Origin: Bacillota bacterium
GTDB lineage: Bacteria; Bacillota; Clostridia; Saccharofermentanales; UBA5734
DNA: 12,164 nucleotides
Direction: 5' to 3'
Assembly (NCBI GenBank): GCA_023438965.1
Contig: JAEXPB010000384.1
Coordinates: forward strand, 1-12,164
Shown here: positions 1 through 6,039 of the stretch, one piece after another
Layout: each line of letters starts with the position of its first letter
Numbering within the stretch: position 1 is the stretch's first letter
Translations under genes and position numbers: made by a program
Notes under the pieces: model-generated
Seen by the model: the letters and a program-made list of their open reading frames with translations, nothing else
What the model was told of the DNA's origin: nothing
The model's database searches: none

Positions 1-511
1 CGCCTACAGCAGCCGGCACTGGGATGGCTTCCACGGCTACTTCTATACGCCGCCGGAGGGACCGACAGCATTTGCGGCGGCCGCCGTCAACGCAACGGGC
101 AATGTTGCCCAGATCGCCTTCGCCGCATTCACCGCATACGAAGGAAGCAGTGCCTGCGCGATCAAGGCCCTCGTTCGCCAATGCCTGGCGCGTCTGCTGC
201 CCGAACCGCTGCTGCTGGCGAACGGTTTGCCTTCAACCGCCCGGGTGACCGCCACCGGCTGCACCGAATACACCCTTCTGCACATCAAAGTGACCTACCC
301 GGAAATTCGCGGCCGCATGGGTATCATCGAAGAGCATAATATCCAGGAAGCCGGCGCGGCGATAGATATCCGCGGCCGGTTCACCAGCGCGCGCACCCTG
401 CCGGAGCAGGAACCAGCTGCGGTCGAAGACCTCGGCAACGGCTACACCCGGATCCGGCTGCCCCGCATCGTCGGTTACCAGATGATCCAGCTGATGCCTG
501 GCACAGACTAA
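1..511 (+). CDS. C-terminal part of a large glycoside hydrolase with beta-galactosidase trimerisation-like region (5' truncated)
   Basis: An open frame runs from the first bases of the window (frame beginning at base 2) to TAA at 509-511, so the gene starts upstream and only about 169 residues are seen. The visible part begins with an aromatic-rich stretch (HWDGFHGYFYTPP). An alternating Ala/Phe region follows, then a helix ending in LLPEPLLL, then a beta-sandwich-like tail ending IVGYQMIQLMPG. This order resembles the trimerisation/type-A glutamine-amidotransferase-like domain plus C-terminal beta domain of GH42-like and related proteins, which end with a similar 'xxGHQMxxL' strand. The role is inferred: an intracellular or cell-associated glycosidase whose catalytic barrel lies outside the window. 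The next gene starts 21 bp downstream on the same strand, suggesting an operon of glycan-degrading enzymes. Substrate and exact GH family cannot be told. Confidence 0.68.
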   Translation, partial: AYSSRHWDGFHGYFYTPPEGPTAFAAAAVNATGNVAQIAFAAFTAYEGSSACAIKALVRQCLARLLPEPLLLANGLPSTARVTATGCTEYTLLHIKVTYPEIRGRMGIIEEHNIQEAGAAIDIRGRFTSARTLPEQEPAAVEDLGNGYTRIRLPRIVGYQMIQLMPGTD

Positions 512-532
512 AATCCGGGGGCAGGTAAAGAT

Positions 533-2746
533 ATGGCCGGCAACTATGATTTCCGATCCAGGCTGCTGACGGTTCATCCGGCTGATCGCCGCGATCCGGC
601 ACTGCAGCCGGATCTTACCGCCGAACTTGTTCTGACGGATGCCTCCCGCATCCTGGTCCCGGACACCGCCGGTCCGGTCCTGCGGCAGGCTGCGTGCGAC
701 CTGCAGGATTATCTGCAGGCATCGATGGGCCTGACCATTCAGGTTGTGCTGATGCCGAATCGGGATGCCGCTGCCAACGGCGTAACCGAAGTTGCCGGAT
801 CACCGGTCCTGCCCGGCGACATAGTTGTTGCGACAGTCGGGTATACGGGCCGCGATCTCGGTGATTGCGCCGTCACCCGGGGATTCCGGCTCGATTGTGA
901 CCAGGCGGTTGTCATCAGCGGCTTTGATGAACGCGGCGCCATGCAGGGCTGTTATTATCTGGAGGACTGTCTGAACCTGCGACGGGCGCCGTTCGTGCGC
1001 CGCGGCAGCGAACGCCGCCGGCCGCTTTTCTCGCCGCGCATGGTCCACTCCGGTTATGGACTGGACCAATACCCCGACCCTTATCTCGCTGCCGTCGCCC
1101 ATGCCGGAATGGACGCCATCCTGGTCTTTGTCCAGGCGCCGGACACCACGCCGGCCGGCTCGCTTGATTTCAACGATCTCTGCCGGCGGGCCGCCGTCCA
1201 GGGCCTGGATGTCTATGCCTACAGCTACCTGAAAAGCGGGCTTCATCCGGACGATCCCGGCGCCGAGGCTTATTATGACCGAGTCTATGGCTCGGTTTTC
1301 CAGAGCTGCCCGGCCTTCAAGGGCATCGTCCTGGTCGGCGAATCGGTGGAATTCCCGTCGCGCGACGAGCGGACCACCGGCCGTTCCTACCTGACGCCAC
1401 CGCCGGATGGCCTGCCGTCCGCCAAGCCCAGTCCCGGCTGGTGGCCCTGCCGCGATTACCCCCAGTGGCTGGCCCGGGTCAAATCGGCGGTCCGCCGTTA
1501 CCGGCCGGATGCGGACATCGTTTTCTGGACTTACAACTGGGGCTATGTCGAGGCGCCATACCGGCTGGAGCTGATCAACAGCCTGCCGGCCGACATATCC
1601 CTGCTGGTGACCTTCGAAATGTTCGAGAAAATAAAGACCGGTCCCGTAACCAGCACGTGCGTCGACTATACCTTGATGTTCGCCGGGCCCGGCGAATATT
1701 TTCGCAGCGAAGCCCAGGCCGCCCGCGAATGCGGCATCCGGCTTTATGCGATGGTCAACACCGGCGGACTGACCTGGGATATCGGCGTGATTCCCTTCGA
1801 ACCGGCACCGCAGCAATGGATGGCCCGCCACGCGGCGATTCTGCATGCCCAGCGCCAGTTTGGCCTGTGCGGCCTGATGGAATCGCACCATTTCGGTTTC
1901 TGGCCGTCATTTGTCAGCGATCTGGCCAAAGCTGCCTTTGCCGCTTCGGCCGTCTGTCCGCCGGCTGACGGCGCTTCACTGTCGCCGGTCGCAGCGGCTG
2001 CCGCCCAACCGCCGGCAGATCCATCTGCGTTCTTGCGCCGGATCGCTGCTCGCGATTGGGGCGAAGCCAATGCCGATCAGGTTGTCGAGGCCTGGGCGCT
2101 CTGGAGCGACGGCATCCGCCATTGCCTGCCCACCAACGAAGACCAGTATGGTCCCTTCCGGATCGGACCGGCCTATCCTCTGATTCTGAATCGGAAAGCA
2201 ACCATCCCCGAAGCTCCGGATGTTCTTTTTGGCAGCCGGATCTGTCATCTGGACTACCGCAATGCCGACTCGGGACGCTGTTCGCCGCTTTCCAGCCGCC
2301 TGCCGGTCGAAATCGCCTCTCTCACCATCATGCGCGACCGTTTCACCGCCGGCGCGCGAATCTTGCAGGACCTGTTGCCCGGCTTGACGGCCGGCCAGCA
2401 GCCCGATGCTGTGCGCCTGGTTAATCTGGGGCACTACATCAGCCGTTGCGCGCAAACCACCATCCATGTCAAAGAATGGTATCAGGCCCGCCTCCGGTTA
2501 TATGGCGCAGTCAGCAACGCCGAACTGACAGCCGCCCTGGACCGGCTGCAGGCCATTGCCGAAGCGGAAATCGTCAACGCCGAGGCAGCCATTCCGCTGG
2601 TGCGGCTGGACTCCCGCCTCGGCTGGGAACCGAGCATGGGCTACCTGGGCGATGAGGCGCATCTGCGCTGGAAGATCCGGCAGGTCCGTCTGGTTCTGGA
2701 CTGCGAGCTAACCCGCTATCGGGCTTCGCTGCTGTATAATGACTGA
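533..2746 (+). CDS. Glycoside-hydrolase-like protein with GH20/GH67-type N-terminal domain and TIM barrel, 737 aa
   Basis: Residues about 30-165 look like the small alpha/beta domain that precedes the barrel in GH20, GH67 and GH84 enzymes: a 'VLRQAACDLQDYL' helix, a strand, then 'VVISGFDERGAMQGCYYLEDCL'. A TIM-barrel-like region follows (about 165-460), and a mostly helical tail with a low-complexity Ala/Pro linker near 475-500. Candidate acidic catalytic residues are E270 and E273 (VLVGESVEF) near the end of a barrel strand, and E450 (LMESHHFGFWP); this assignment is inference. No signal peptide is visible, so the protein should be cytoplasmic and act on imported oligosaccharides. ATG 533 has a weak purine-rich ribosome site (gggggcaggtaaag) and follows the upstream gene by 21 bp, so the two are probably co-transcribed. 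The C-terminal half matches nothing I can name, and the activity could be on N-acetyl-hexosamine or uronic-acid glycosides. Confidence 0.7.
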   Translation: MAGNYDFRSRLLTVHPADRRDPALQPDLTAELVLTDASRILVPDTAGPVLRQAACDLQDYLQASMGLTIQVVLMPNRDAAANGVTEVAGSPVLPGDIVVATVGYTGRDLGDCAVTRGFRLDCDQAVVISGFDERGAMQGCYYLEDCLNLRRAPFVRRGSERRRPLFSPRMVHSGYGLDQYPDPYLAAVAHAGMDAILVFVQAPDTTPAGSLDFNDLCRRAAVQGLDVYAYSYLKSGLHPDDPGAEAYYDRVYGSVFQSCPAFKGIVLVGESVEFPSRDERTTGRSYLTPPPDGLPSAKPSPGWWPCRDYPQWLARVKSAVRRYRPDADIVFWTYNWGYVEAPYRLELINSLPADISLLVTFEMFEKIKTGPVTSTCVDYTLMFAGPGEYFRSEAQAARECGIRLYAMVNTGGLTWDIGVIPFEPAPQQWMARHAAILHAQRQFGLCGLMESHHFGFWPSFVSDLAKAAFAASAVCPPADGASLSPVAAAAAQPPADPSAFLRRIAARDWGEANADQVVEAWALWSDGIRHCLPTNEDQYGPFRIGPAYPLILNRKATIPEAPDVLFGSRICHLDYRNADSGRCSPLSSRLPVEIASLTIMRDRFTAGARILQDLLPGLTAGQQPDAVRLVNLGHYISRCAQTTIHVKEWYQARLRLYGAVSNAELTAALDRLQAIAEAEIVNAEAAIPLVRLDSRLGWEPSMGYLGDEAHLRWKIRQVRLVLDCELTRYRASLLYND

Positions 2747-2761
2747 CTGGTTTGGTATAAT
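2735..2761 (+). promoter_or_regulatory. Candidate promoter of the LacI-family gene (extended -10)
   Basis: TGG-TATAAT at 2753-2761 is a perfect -10 with the TGn extension. A second TATAAT lies at 2735-2740, overlapping the end of the upstream gene. No good -35 stands 17 bp upstream, which fits extended -10 promoters. Transcription would begin near 2768, only about 9 bases before the AGGAGG. The repressor may therefore have its own promoter although it directly follows the hydrolase gene. Confidence 0.5.
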
Positions 2762-2790
2762 AGCCTGGATTGTCACAGGAGGATAAACCT

Positions 2791-3840
2791 TTGGCCAAGC
2801 TGAAAGATATCGCCGCCTATTTGAACATTTCCGTATCGACGGTCTCCCGGGTGGTCAACAACCAGGACCGGGTTGATCCCGATACCCGCAAGCGGGTTCT
2901 CGAAGCGCTGAAAAAGTACGACTATCTGCCGGACGAAAATGCCCGCAGCTTGAAAACCAACACATCGAATGTGCTGGGCGTGATCGTGCCGGATATTGCC
3001 AACCCCTTCTTCGCTGCGGTCATCAAGGGCATCGAATGCGGCGCCGCCAAAGCCGGCTTCTCGGTGATCGTCTGTAATACCGACGGCAGCCGGGAACGGG
3101 AGCAAAGCGCCATCCACTTGCTGCTGCGCCAGAAGGTCGCCGGCCTGATCGCCGCCACGACCCTCGGCGGCGCCGATGTCCGCAAGCACTACCTGGCGCT
3201 CGGGCGGCCGGTGGTCTTCTTTGACAATCTGCCGGCCGTGGACCAGGAGATCAACAGCGTAACGATCAACAACCGCCGTGCCGCACGGGAGCTCACCGAA
3301 TTTCTGCTCCGGCAGGGGCACCGGCGGGTCTTCCTGATCGCCGGCCCAGCCGGCGAGTCTTCAGCCGACGAAAGATTACTCGGCTGGCAGGACGCCTTGC
3401 GGGCCGCCGGCATCGCCGCGGGCGCCGACTGGTCGGCCAGCGGGGATTTCCGGGAAGCCAGCGGCAGCCGGATCATGACCGGATTCCTGGAGCGCGCGAT
3501 CGCGGAACAACCGACCGCCGTCCTGGTCGCCAACAATTTCATGGCCTATGGCGCGGTCAAAGCGATCCGAGCCGCCGGCCTGACTATACCCGACGACCTG
3601 TCCCTTGCCGCCTTCGACGTCGTCGACGCCTCCGGCCTGATGAATCCGCAGATCACGACGATTGTCCAGCCAGCCGAGGAAATCGGCATCATCGCCGCCG
3701 AGCTCTGCCTGCAGGCCCGCAGCACAGCCGGGACAACCGGCACAGCCGGGACAACCGGCACAGCCGGCATCCGTCTGGGCCGCCGGCTGGTTCTGGAGCA
3801 TCTATTCCAGGCCAATGGGTCGGTCCAGCAGAATGCTTAA
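2791..3840 (+). CDS. LacI-family transcriptional repressor, 349 aa
   Basis: A DNA-binding sugar-responsive regulator. Residues 2-25 form the classic LacI helix-turn-helix (KLKDIAAYLNISVSTVSRVVN), followed by the hinge region to about residue 56. From about 60 a periplasmic-binding-protein-like effector domain begins (VLGVIVPDIANPFFAAVIKGIE). It later contains the usual GHRRVFLIAGP and PDDLSLAAFD segments. The start is TTG 2791: a perfect AGGAGG at 2777-2782 sits 8 bases before it, and translation from it gives the canonical MAKLKDIA. The in-frame TTG at 2770 lies upstream of that ribosome site and would add seven atypical residues. Residues 313-326, in the loop before the last strand (RLGRRLVLEHLF), are a Gly/Thr/Ala repeat encoded by tandem DNA repeats. 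The gene lies 44 bp after the hydrolase, so it probably controls this locus; the effector is likely a sugar or sugar phosphate (inferred). Confidence 0.93.
   Translation: MAKLKDIAAYLNISVSTVSRVVNNQDRVDPDTRKRVLEALKKYDYLPDENARSLKTNTSNVLGVIVPDIANPFFAAVIKGIECGAAKAGFSVIVCNTDGSREREQSAIHLLLRQKVAGLIAATTLGGADVRKHYLALGRPVVFFDNLPAVDQEINSVTINNRRAARELTEFLLRQGHRRVFLIAGPAGESSADERLLGWQDALRAAGIAAGADWSASGDFREASGSRIMTGFLERAIAEQPTAVLVANNFMAYGAVKAIRAAGLTIPDDLSLAAFDVVDASGLMNPQITTIVQPAEEIGIIAAELCLQARSTAGTTGTAGTTGTAGIRLGRRLVLEHLFQANGSVQQNA
3723..3767 (+). repeat. Tandem repeat inside the LacI coding sequence
   Basis: The 18-base unit cacagccgggacaaccgg occurs twice in perfect tandem (3723-3740, 3741-3758), followed by a half copy (3759-3767). 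Each unit is itself two 9-base near-repeats ending in CCGG. The length is a multiple of three, so gain or loss of units keeps the frame and changes only the length of a Thr/Gly/Ala loop. Confidence 0.9.
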
Positions 3841-3876
3841 CCGGGTTCCCAGTAATCTCAATCGTGGTCATGAAGA

Positions 3877-4968
3877 TTATCGTTTGATATATAAACTAAA
3901 ATCCTGCTTAGTCAAAAAACTGGCAATCTCGTTTTTGTCTATGTACTCTTTTGAATAGAGATAGAAAAATTTATTATCTTCAACTTGCATAGGTTCATTA
4001 GATTGACTCATGTAAACATCGGAATACTTGCATGGTTCACAGCCTGAATCAAACCTGTCAAGTCCGTTGAAACGGAGATAGATATCACCTAAGCTACTAA
4101 AGCGTTCACCAGGATTATTTGCACTTAATATGACCAGATTAAATGCAATTTTCTTGTCGAAACAAAATTGACGCAAATAGCTGATCAGAAATAGAGATTG
4201 CGGTTGGGCAATGCCAGATGAAATATCTGTTTGCAGTTGCATATACTTCTCTTCATTGACTTGATATGTTTTATGGATATCGACATAGTTAAACCAATAT
4301 AAGAAGCTCTTCTTAAAAGCATCCAAAGTGAATCTTGATCGCTTCACATTAAATAATACGTTGTACTCCGCGAATGATTTCCAGACTGGCCGGAATCGGG
4401 ATTGCCGAATGAAGTATTGCTCAATTTCCGATATATCGATATGATTTTTCATATCGTGGAGTACATCGATGTCGCTAAGCAATCGGTAAGTCCTCTGGTT
4501 ATATCGGAAACCATCTTTTGATAAAGCATGTTCAGAAAACACATTTTTGATATATTCAGTACTAGCTGAACTTTCAATCCGGGAAATTTGGAAAATTGCC
4601 TCGGTTAAGAGGTATGAATCATATTTAACAACGGGATGATTAAATATCCATCGCTCCTGCTGTGTTTTAGCTAAAGAAATGTTTTCAAGAACGCTTATTG
4701 CACTCTTTCCAAAAGCAGGATAGATATCTTCTTCATATCGGACTGCGGTAACAGAATTTAACAGGCGATAACTGTCAATACTAACGCCGTCGAAACCAGA
4801 CATTTGGTTGTCACGCAAAATGTAGTCCAGCTTATCCACATCAAAAGTTGGTGAATTCAATAGCCGGATCAAGCAGTTTTTAATACCATTTTCATCATTG
4901 AACTGGTAATAGACACAGCCAATGATCATCCTGGCCACCAGTTCCGGATCTGCATGCAACTGGTCCAA
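3877..4968 (-). CDS. C-terminal fragment of the HD phosphohydrolase (up to 363 aa after the TGA)
   Basis: This open stretch continues in the same frame as the N-terminal piece and carries the DVDKLDYILRD motif (family metal-binding Asp, plus Asp and Tyr of the active site), followed by a long helical region and a less familiar C-terminal third. The nominal start at 4968 is TTG and the first ATG is at 4929; neither has a convincing ribosome site. Independent translation is therefore doubtful, and the 42 open codons between 5094 and 4969 also belong to the same protein. The last about 200 residues match nothing I recognise and could be a specificity or oligomerisation region. Confidence 0.6.
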   Translation of the reverse strand: MDQLHADPELVARMIIGCVYYQFNDENGIKNCLIRLLNSPTFDVDKLDYILRDNQMSGFDGVSIDSYRLLNSVTAVRYEEDIYPAFGKSAISVLENISLAKTQQERWIFNHPVVKYDSYLLTEAIFQISRIESSASTEYIKNVFSEHALSKDGFRYNQRTYRLLSDIDVLHDMKNHIDISEIEQYFIRQSRFRPVWKSFAEYNVLFNVKRSRFTLDAFKKSFLYWFNYVDIHKTYQVNEEKYMQLQTDISSGIAQPQSLFLISYLRQFCFDKKIAFNLVILSANNPGERFSSLGDIYLRFNGLDRFDSGCEPCKYSDVYMSQSNEPMQVEDNKFFYLYSKEYIDKNEIASFLTKQDFSLYIKR

Positions 4969-5094
4969 AATGAATTTACCAAATATATTAACCGCTATAA
5001 TGGCACTCAGCAGTTCGTGTGGTTTAGGGCAGTTGTTTGTCAGGACCGTTTTGTAATCGGCGACGAATTTAGCCCTTTTCTCCGAATCATCAGG

Positions 5095-5502
5095 TCAGAT
5101 ATTTAATATAAGATCACGCAAGCGGTTCTGAATATCACCCTCTTTAAAAAAATTCTCACAAGTATGAGAAAATGGGGCATGCCCAATGTCATGCAATAAA
5201 CAAGCAGCGGAAAATGATCTTGCATAACATTGCAATATGTCCGGCTTATTTATTGCTTCAAAGAGTTCAGGTTCATCAACCCGAATATTATTAACAAAAG
5301 CATTCAATGCTCTTTTTCCCAAATGATAGGTCCCCAAAGAATGGATGAATCGGTCATGTCGAGCTGATGGATAAAGAACACGGTAGCTTATTTGTTCAAT
5401 ATATTTCAGTCGCTGGAATTCAGCTGAGTCAAGTATAGTTGTATATATTCCATCAACTTCAATATAATCGTGGACAGAGTCACGTATGATTTTCGTTTTC
5501 AT
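5095..5502 (-). CDS. N-terminal fragment of the HD phosphohydrolase (135 aa to the TGA)
   Basis: If the TGA is honoured, this is the product: the beta-hairpin start (IIRDSVHDYIEVDG), the helix 'EFQRLKYIEQISYRVLYPSARHDRF' in shortened form, and the HD motif. It would stop at DLILNI, before the second half of the HD helical core. It lacks the His of KPHE and the closing Asp, so it should be inactive and probably unstable. A longer reading from ATG 5514 adds four residues (MGSL) but places the ribosome site inside the coding sequence. Confidence 0.6.
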   Translation of the reverse strand: MKTKIIRDSVHDYIEVDGIYTTILDSAEFQRLKYIEQISYRVLYPSARHDRFIHSLGTYHLGKRALNAFVNNIRVDEPELFEAINKPDILQCYARSFSAACLLHDIGHAPFSHTCENFFKEGDIQNRLRDLILNI

Positions 5503-5539
5503 AAGACTCCCCATATATAATTATATATATCTTATCCGG

Positions 5540-5905
5540 CTATATATCAGCTTGAGCAAAAGCCAATTCTATCTCTTTCGGCAGGCCGTGAGTATATAGA
5601 TCACGAATTTCATCAATGTATTTAAAATTGAACGAAATAGCGGATCGATCAATTTTAAAAGCCGGATTATGACGGTTCACAAAATCATAGATATCGGATT
5701 TGGACATAACAACGATCGTCTGTTCATCACCTTTTAATTTTGAAATGATATTAGATTTATATTGATATAGATCCTCGAAACTCAATTGAGATTTATTCTG
5801 ATTTGAAAGCTTAATAAAGGCATTACTTACAACATAATCTGCTTTGATGAATCTGCACATTTCGGTAATCCCCTTTTCATCTTTTCTTTCAATATTTGTT
5901 TCCAT
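5540..5905 (-). CDS. Small protein of unknown function upstream of the HD gene, up to 121 aa
   Basis: I do not recognise this protein. It is charged, soluble and mostly helical by eye, without a signal peptide, membrane segment or Cys/His metal cluster. A helix-rich stretch (SFEDLYQYKSNIISKL, about 42-57) is followed by a strand (TIVVMSKSD) and another helix (DIYDFVNRHN). This could form a winged-helix-like or small adaptor fold, but that is only a guess. Two starts are possible: ATG 5905 with no ribosome site, or ATG 5860 (giving 106 aa, MCRFIKADYVV) with AAGGGGA 8 bases ahead; the latter looks better. It ends 37 bases before the preferred HD start (5502), same strand, so the two are likely co-transcribed. 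Its AT-rich codon use matches the HD gene and not the flanks. Possible roles are partner, inhibitor or regulator of the HD enzyme. Confidence 0.68.
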   Translation of the reverse strand: METNIERKDEKGITEMCRFIKADYVVSNAFIKLSNQNKSQLSFEDLYQYKSNIISKLKGDEQTIVVMSKSDIYDFVNRHNPAFKIDRSAISFNFKYIDEIRDLYTHGLPKEIELAFAQADI

Positions 5906-5926
5906 TAAGTTTGTAGTAATCAGATA

Positions 5927-5932
5927 ATTATA
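5927..5932 (-). promoter_or_regulatory. Candidate -10 for the small protein/HD pair
   Basis: A perfect TATAAT on the - strand lies about 21 bases before ATG 5905 and about 66 before ATG 5860. The -35 position 17 bp upstream (ATGATT) is poor. In such AT-rich DNA chance matches are common, so support is modest. Confidence 0.3.
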
Positions 5933-5986
5933 TAATAGATATGGTTATAAATCATGGGTTTTTTCAATGTAATCAATTTGTAACAC

Positions 5987-6002
5987 TGACTGCGATCAGT
6001 CA
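5987..6002. repeat. Short inverted repeat at the right edge of the AT-rich island
   Basis: TGACTG-cgat-CAGTCA: 6-bp perfect arms around a 4-base centre. It lies between the 3' end of the AraC-type gene and the start of the island pair. No T-run follows on either strand, so it is not a standard intrinsic terminator. It may be an operator or a boundary relic. Confidence 0.4.
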
Positions 6003-6039
6003 TAACTCGCATACCAAATGACCGATATCCAGCTTCCAA

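Larger units (their letters stand above)
3877..5502 (-). pseudogene. SAMHD1/COG1078-like HD-domain phosphohydrolase interrupted by an in-frame TGA
   Basis: Read through one TGA at 5095-5097, this is a single 541-codon frame. Family: HD-superfamily dNTP triphosphohydrolase-like enzymes (SAMHD1, YwfO). Motifs comparable to human SAMHD1 are R51-F-I-H54-S-L-G (R164/H167), H104-D105-I-G-H108-A-P-F-S-H113 (H206/D207/H210/H215), K-P-H162-E (H233) and D223-K-x-D-Y227 with R-D231 (D311, K312, Y315, D319). TGA is codon 136, between H113 and H162, so neither half has the full metal site. The residues between TGA and the downstream half also stay open and family-like. ATG 5502 is preferred over ATG 5514 because GGGGAG (5506-5511) stands just before it. 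A TATAAT at 5525-5520 might give the gene its own promoter. Alternatives to a nonsense mutation are sequencing or assembly error, or readthrough at the leaky UGA-C context. In-window use of TGA as a true stop argues against code reassignment. Confidence 0.8.
3841..6039. other. AT-rich island between GC-rich sugar-use blocks
   Basis: Base composition changes sharply just after the LacI stop (near 3845) to AT-rich DNA with AT-rich codon use, and returns to GC-rich DNA at about 6030 inside the 3' flank of the AraC-type gene. Two - strand genes fill the island. I see no transposase, integrase, tRNA or clear flanking direct repeats. The mode of entry is unknown, but the composition break supports horizontal acquisition. 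Both flanking genes (LacI and the AraC regulator) appear intact, so the insertion did not cut a coding sequence. Confidence 0.72.

Noticed and set aside
800..1891. - strand open frame of 363 codons opposite the hydrolase-like gene
   Set aside because: Overlaps the better supported + strand frame and has no domain pattern; typical GC-rich antisense openness.
3723..3767. CRISPR-like array
   Set aside because: Repeats are directly adjacent with no spacers and lie in frame within the LacI gene.
3841..3876. Bidirectional terminator between the convergent LacI and HD genes
   Set aside because: Only a weak aatct/agatt pairing with a long loop is seen, without a stable GC stem or T-run.
5050..5097. 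Selenocysteine insertion at the TGA of the HD gene
   Set aside because: No convincing bacterial SECIS-type hairpin is visible just downstream, and this position is not a known catalytic Cys/Sec in the HD family.
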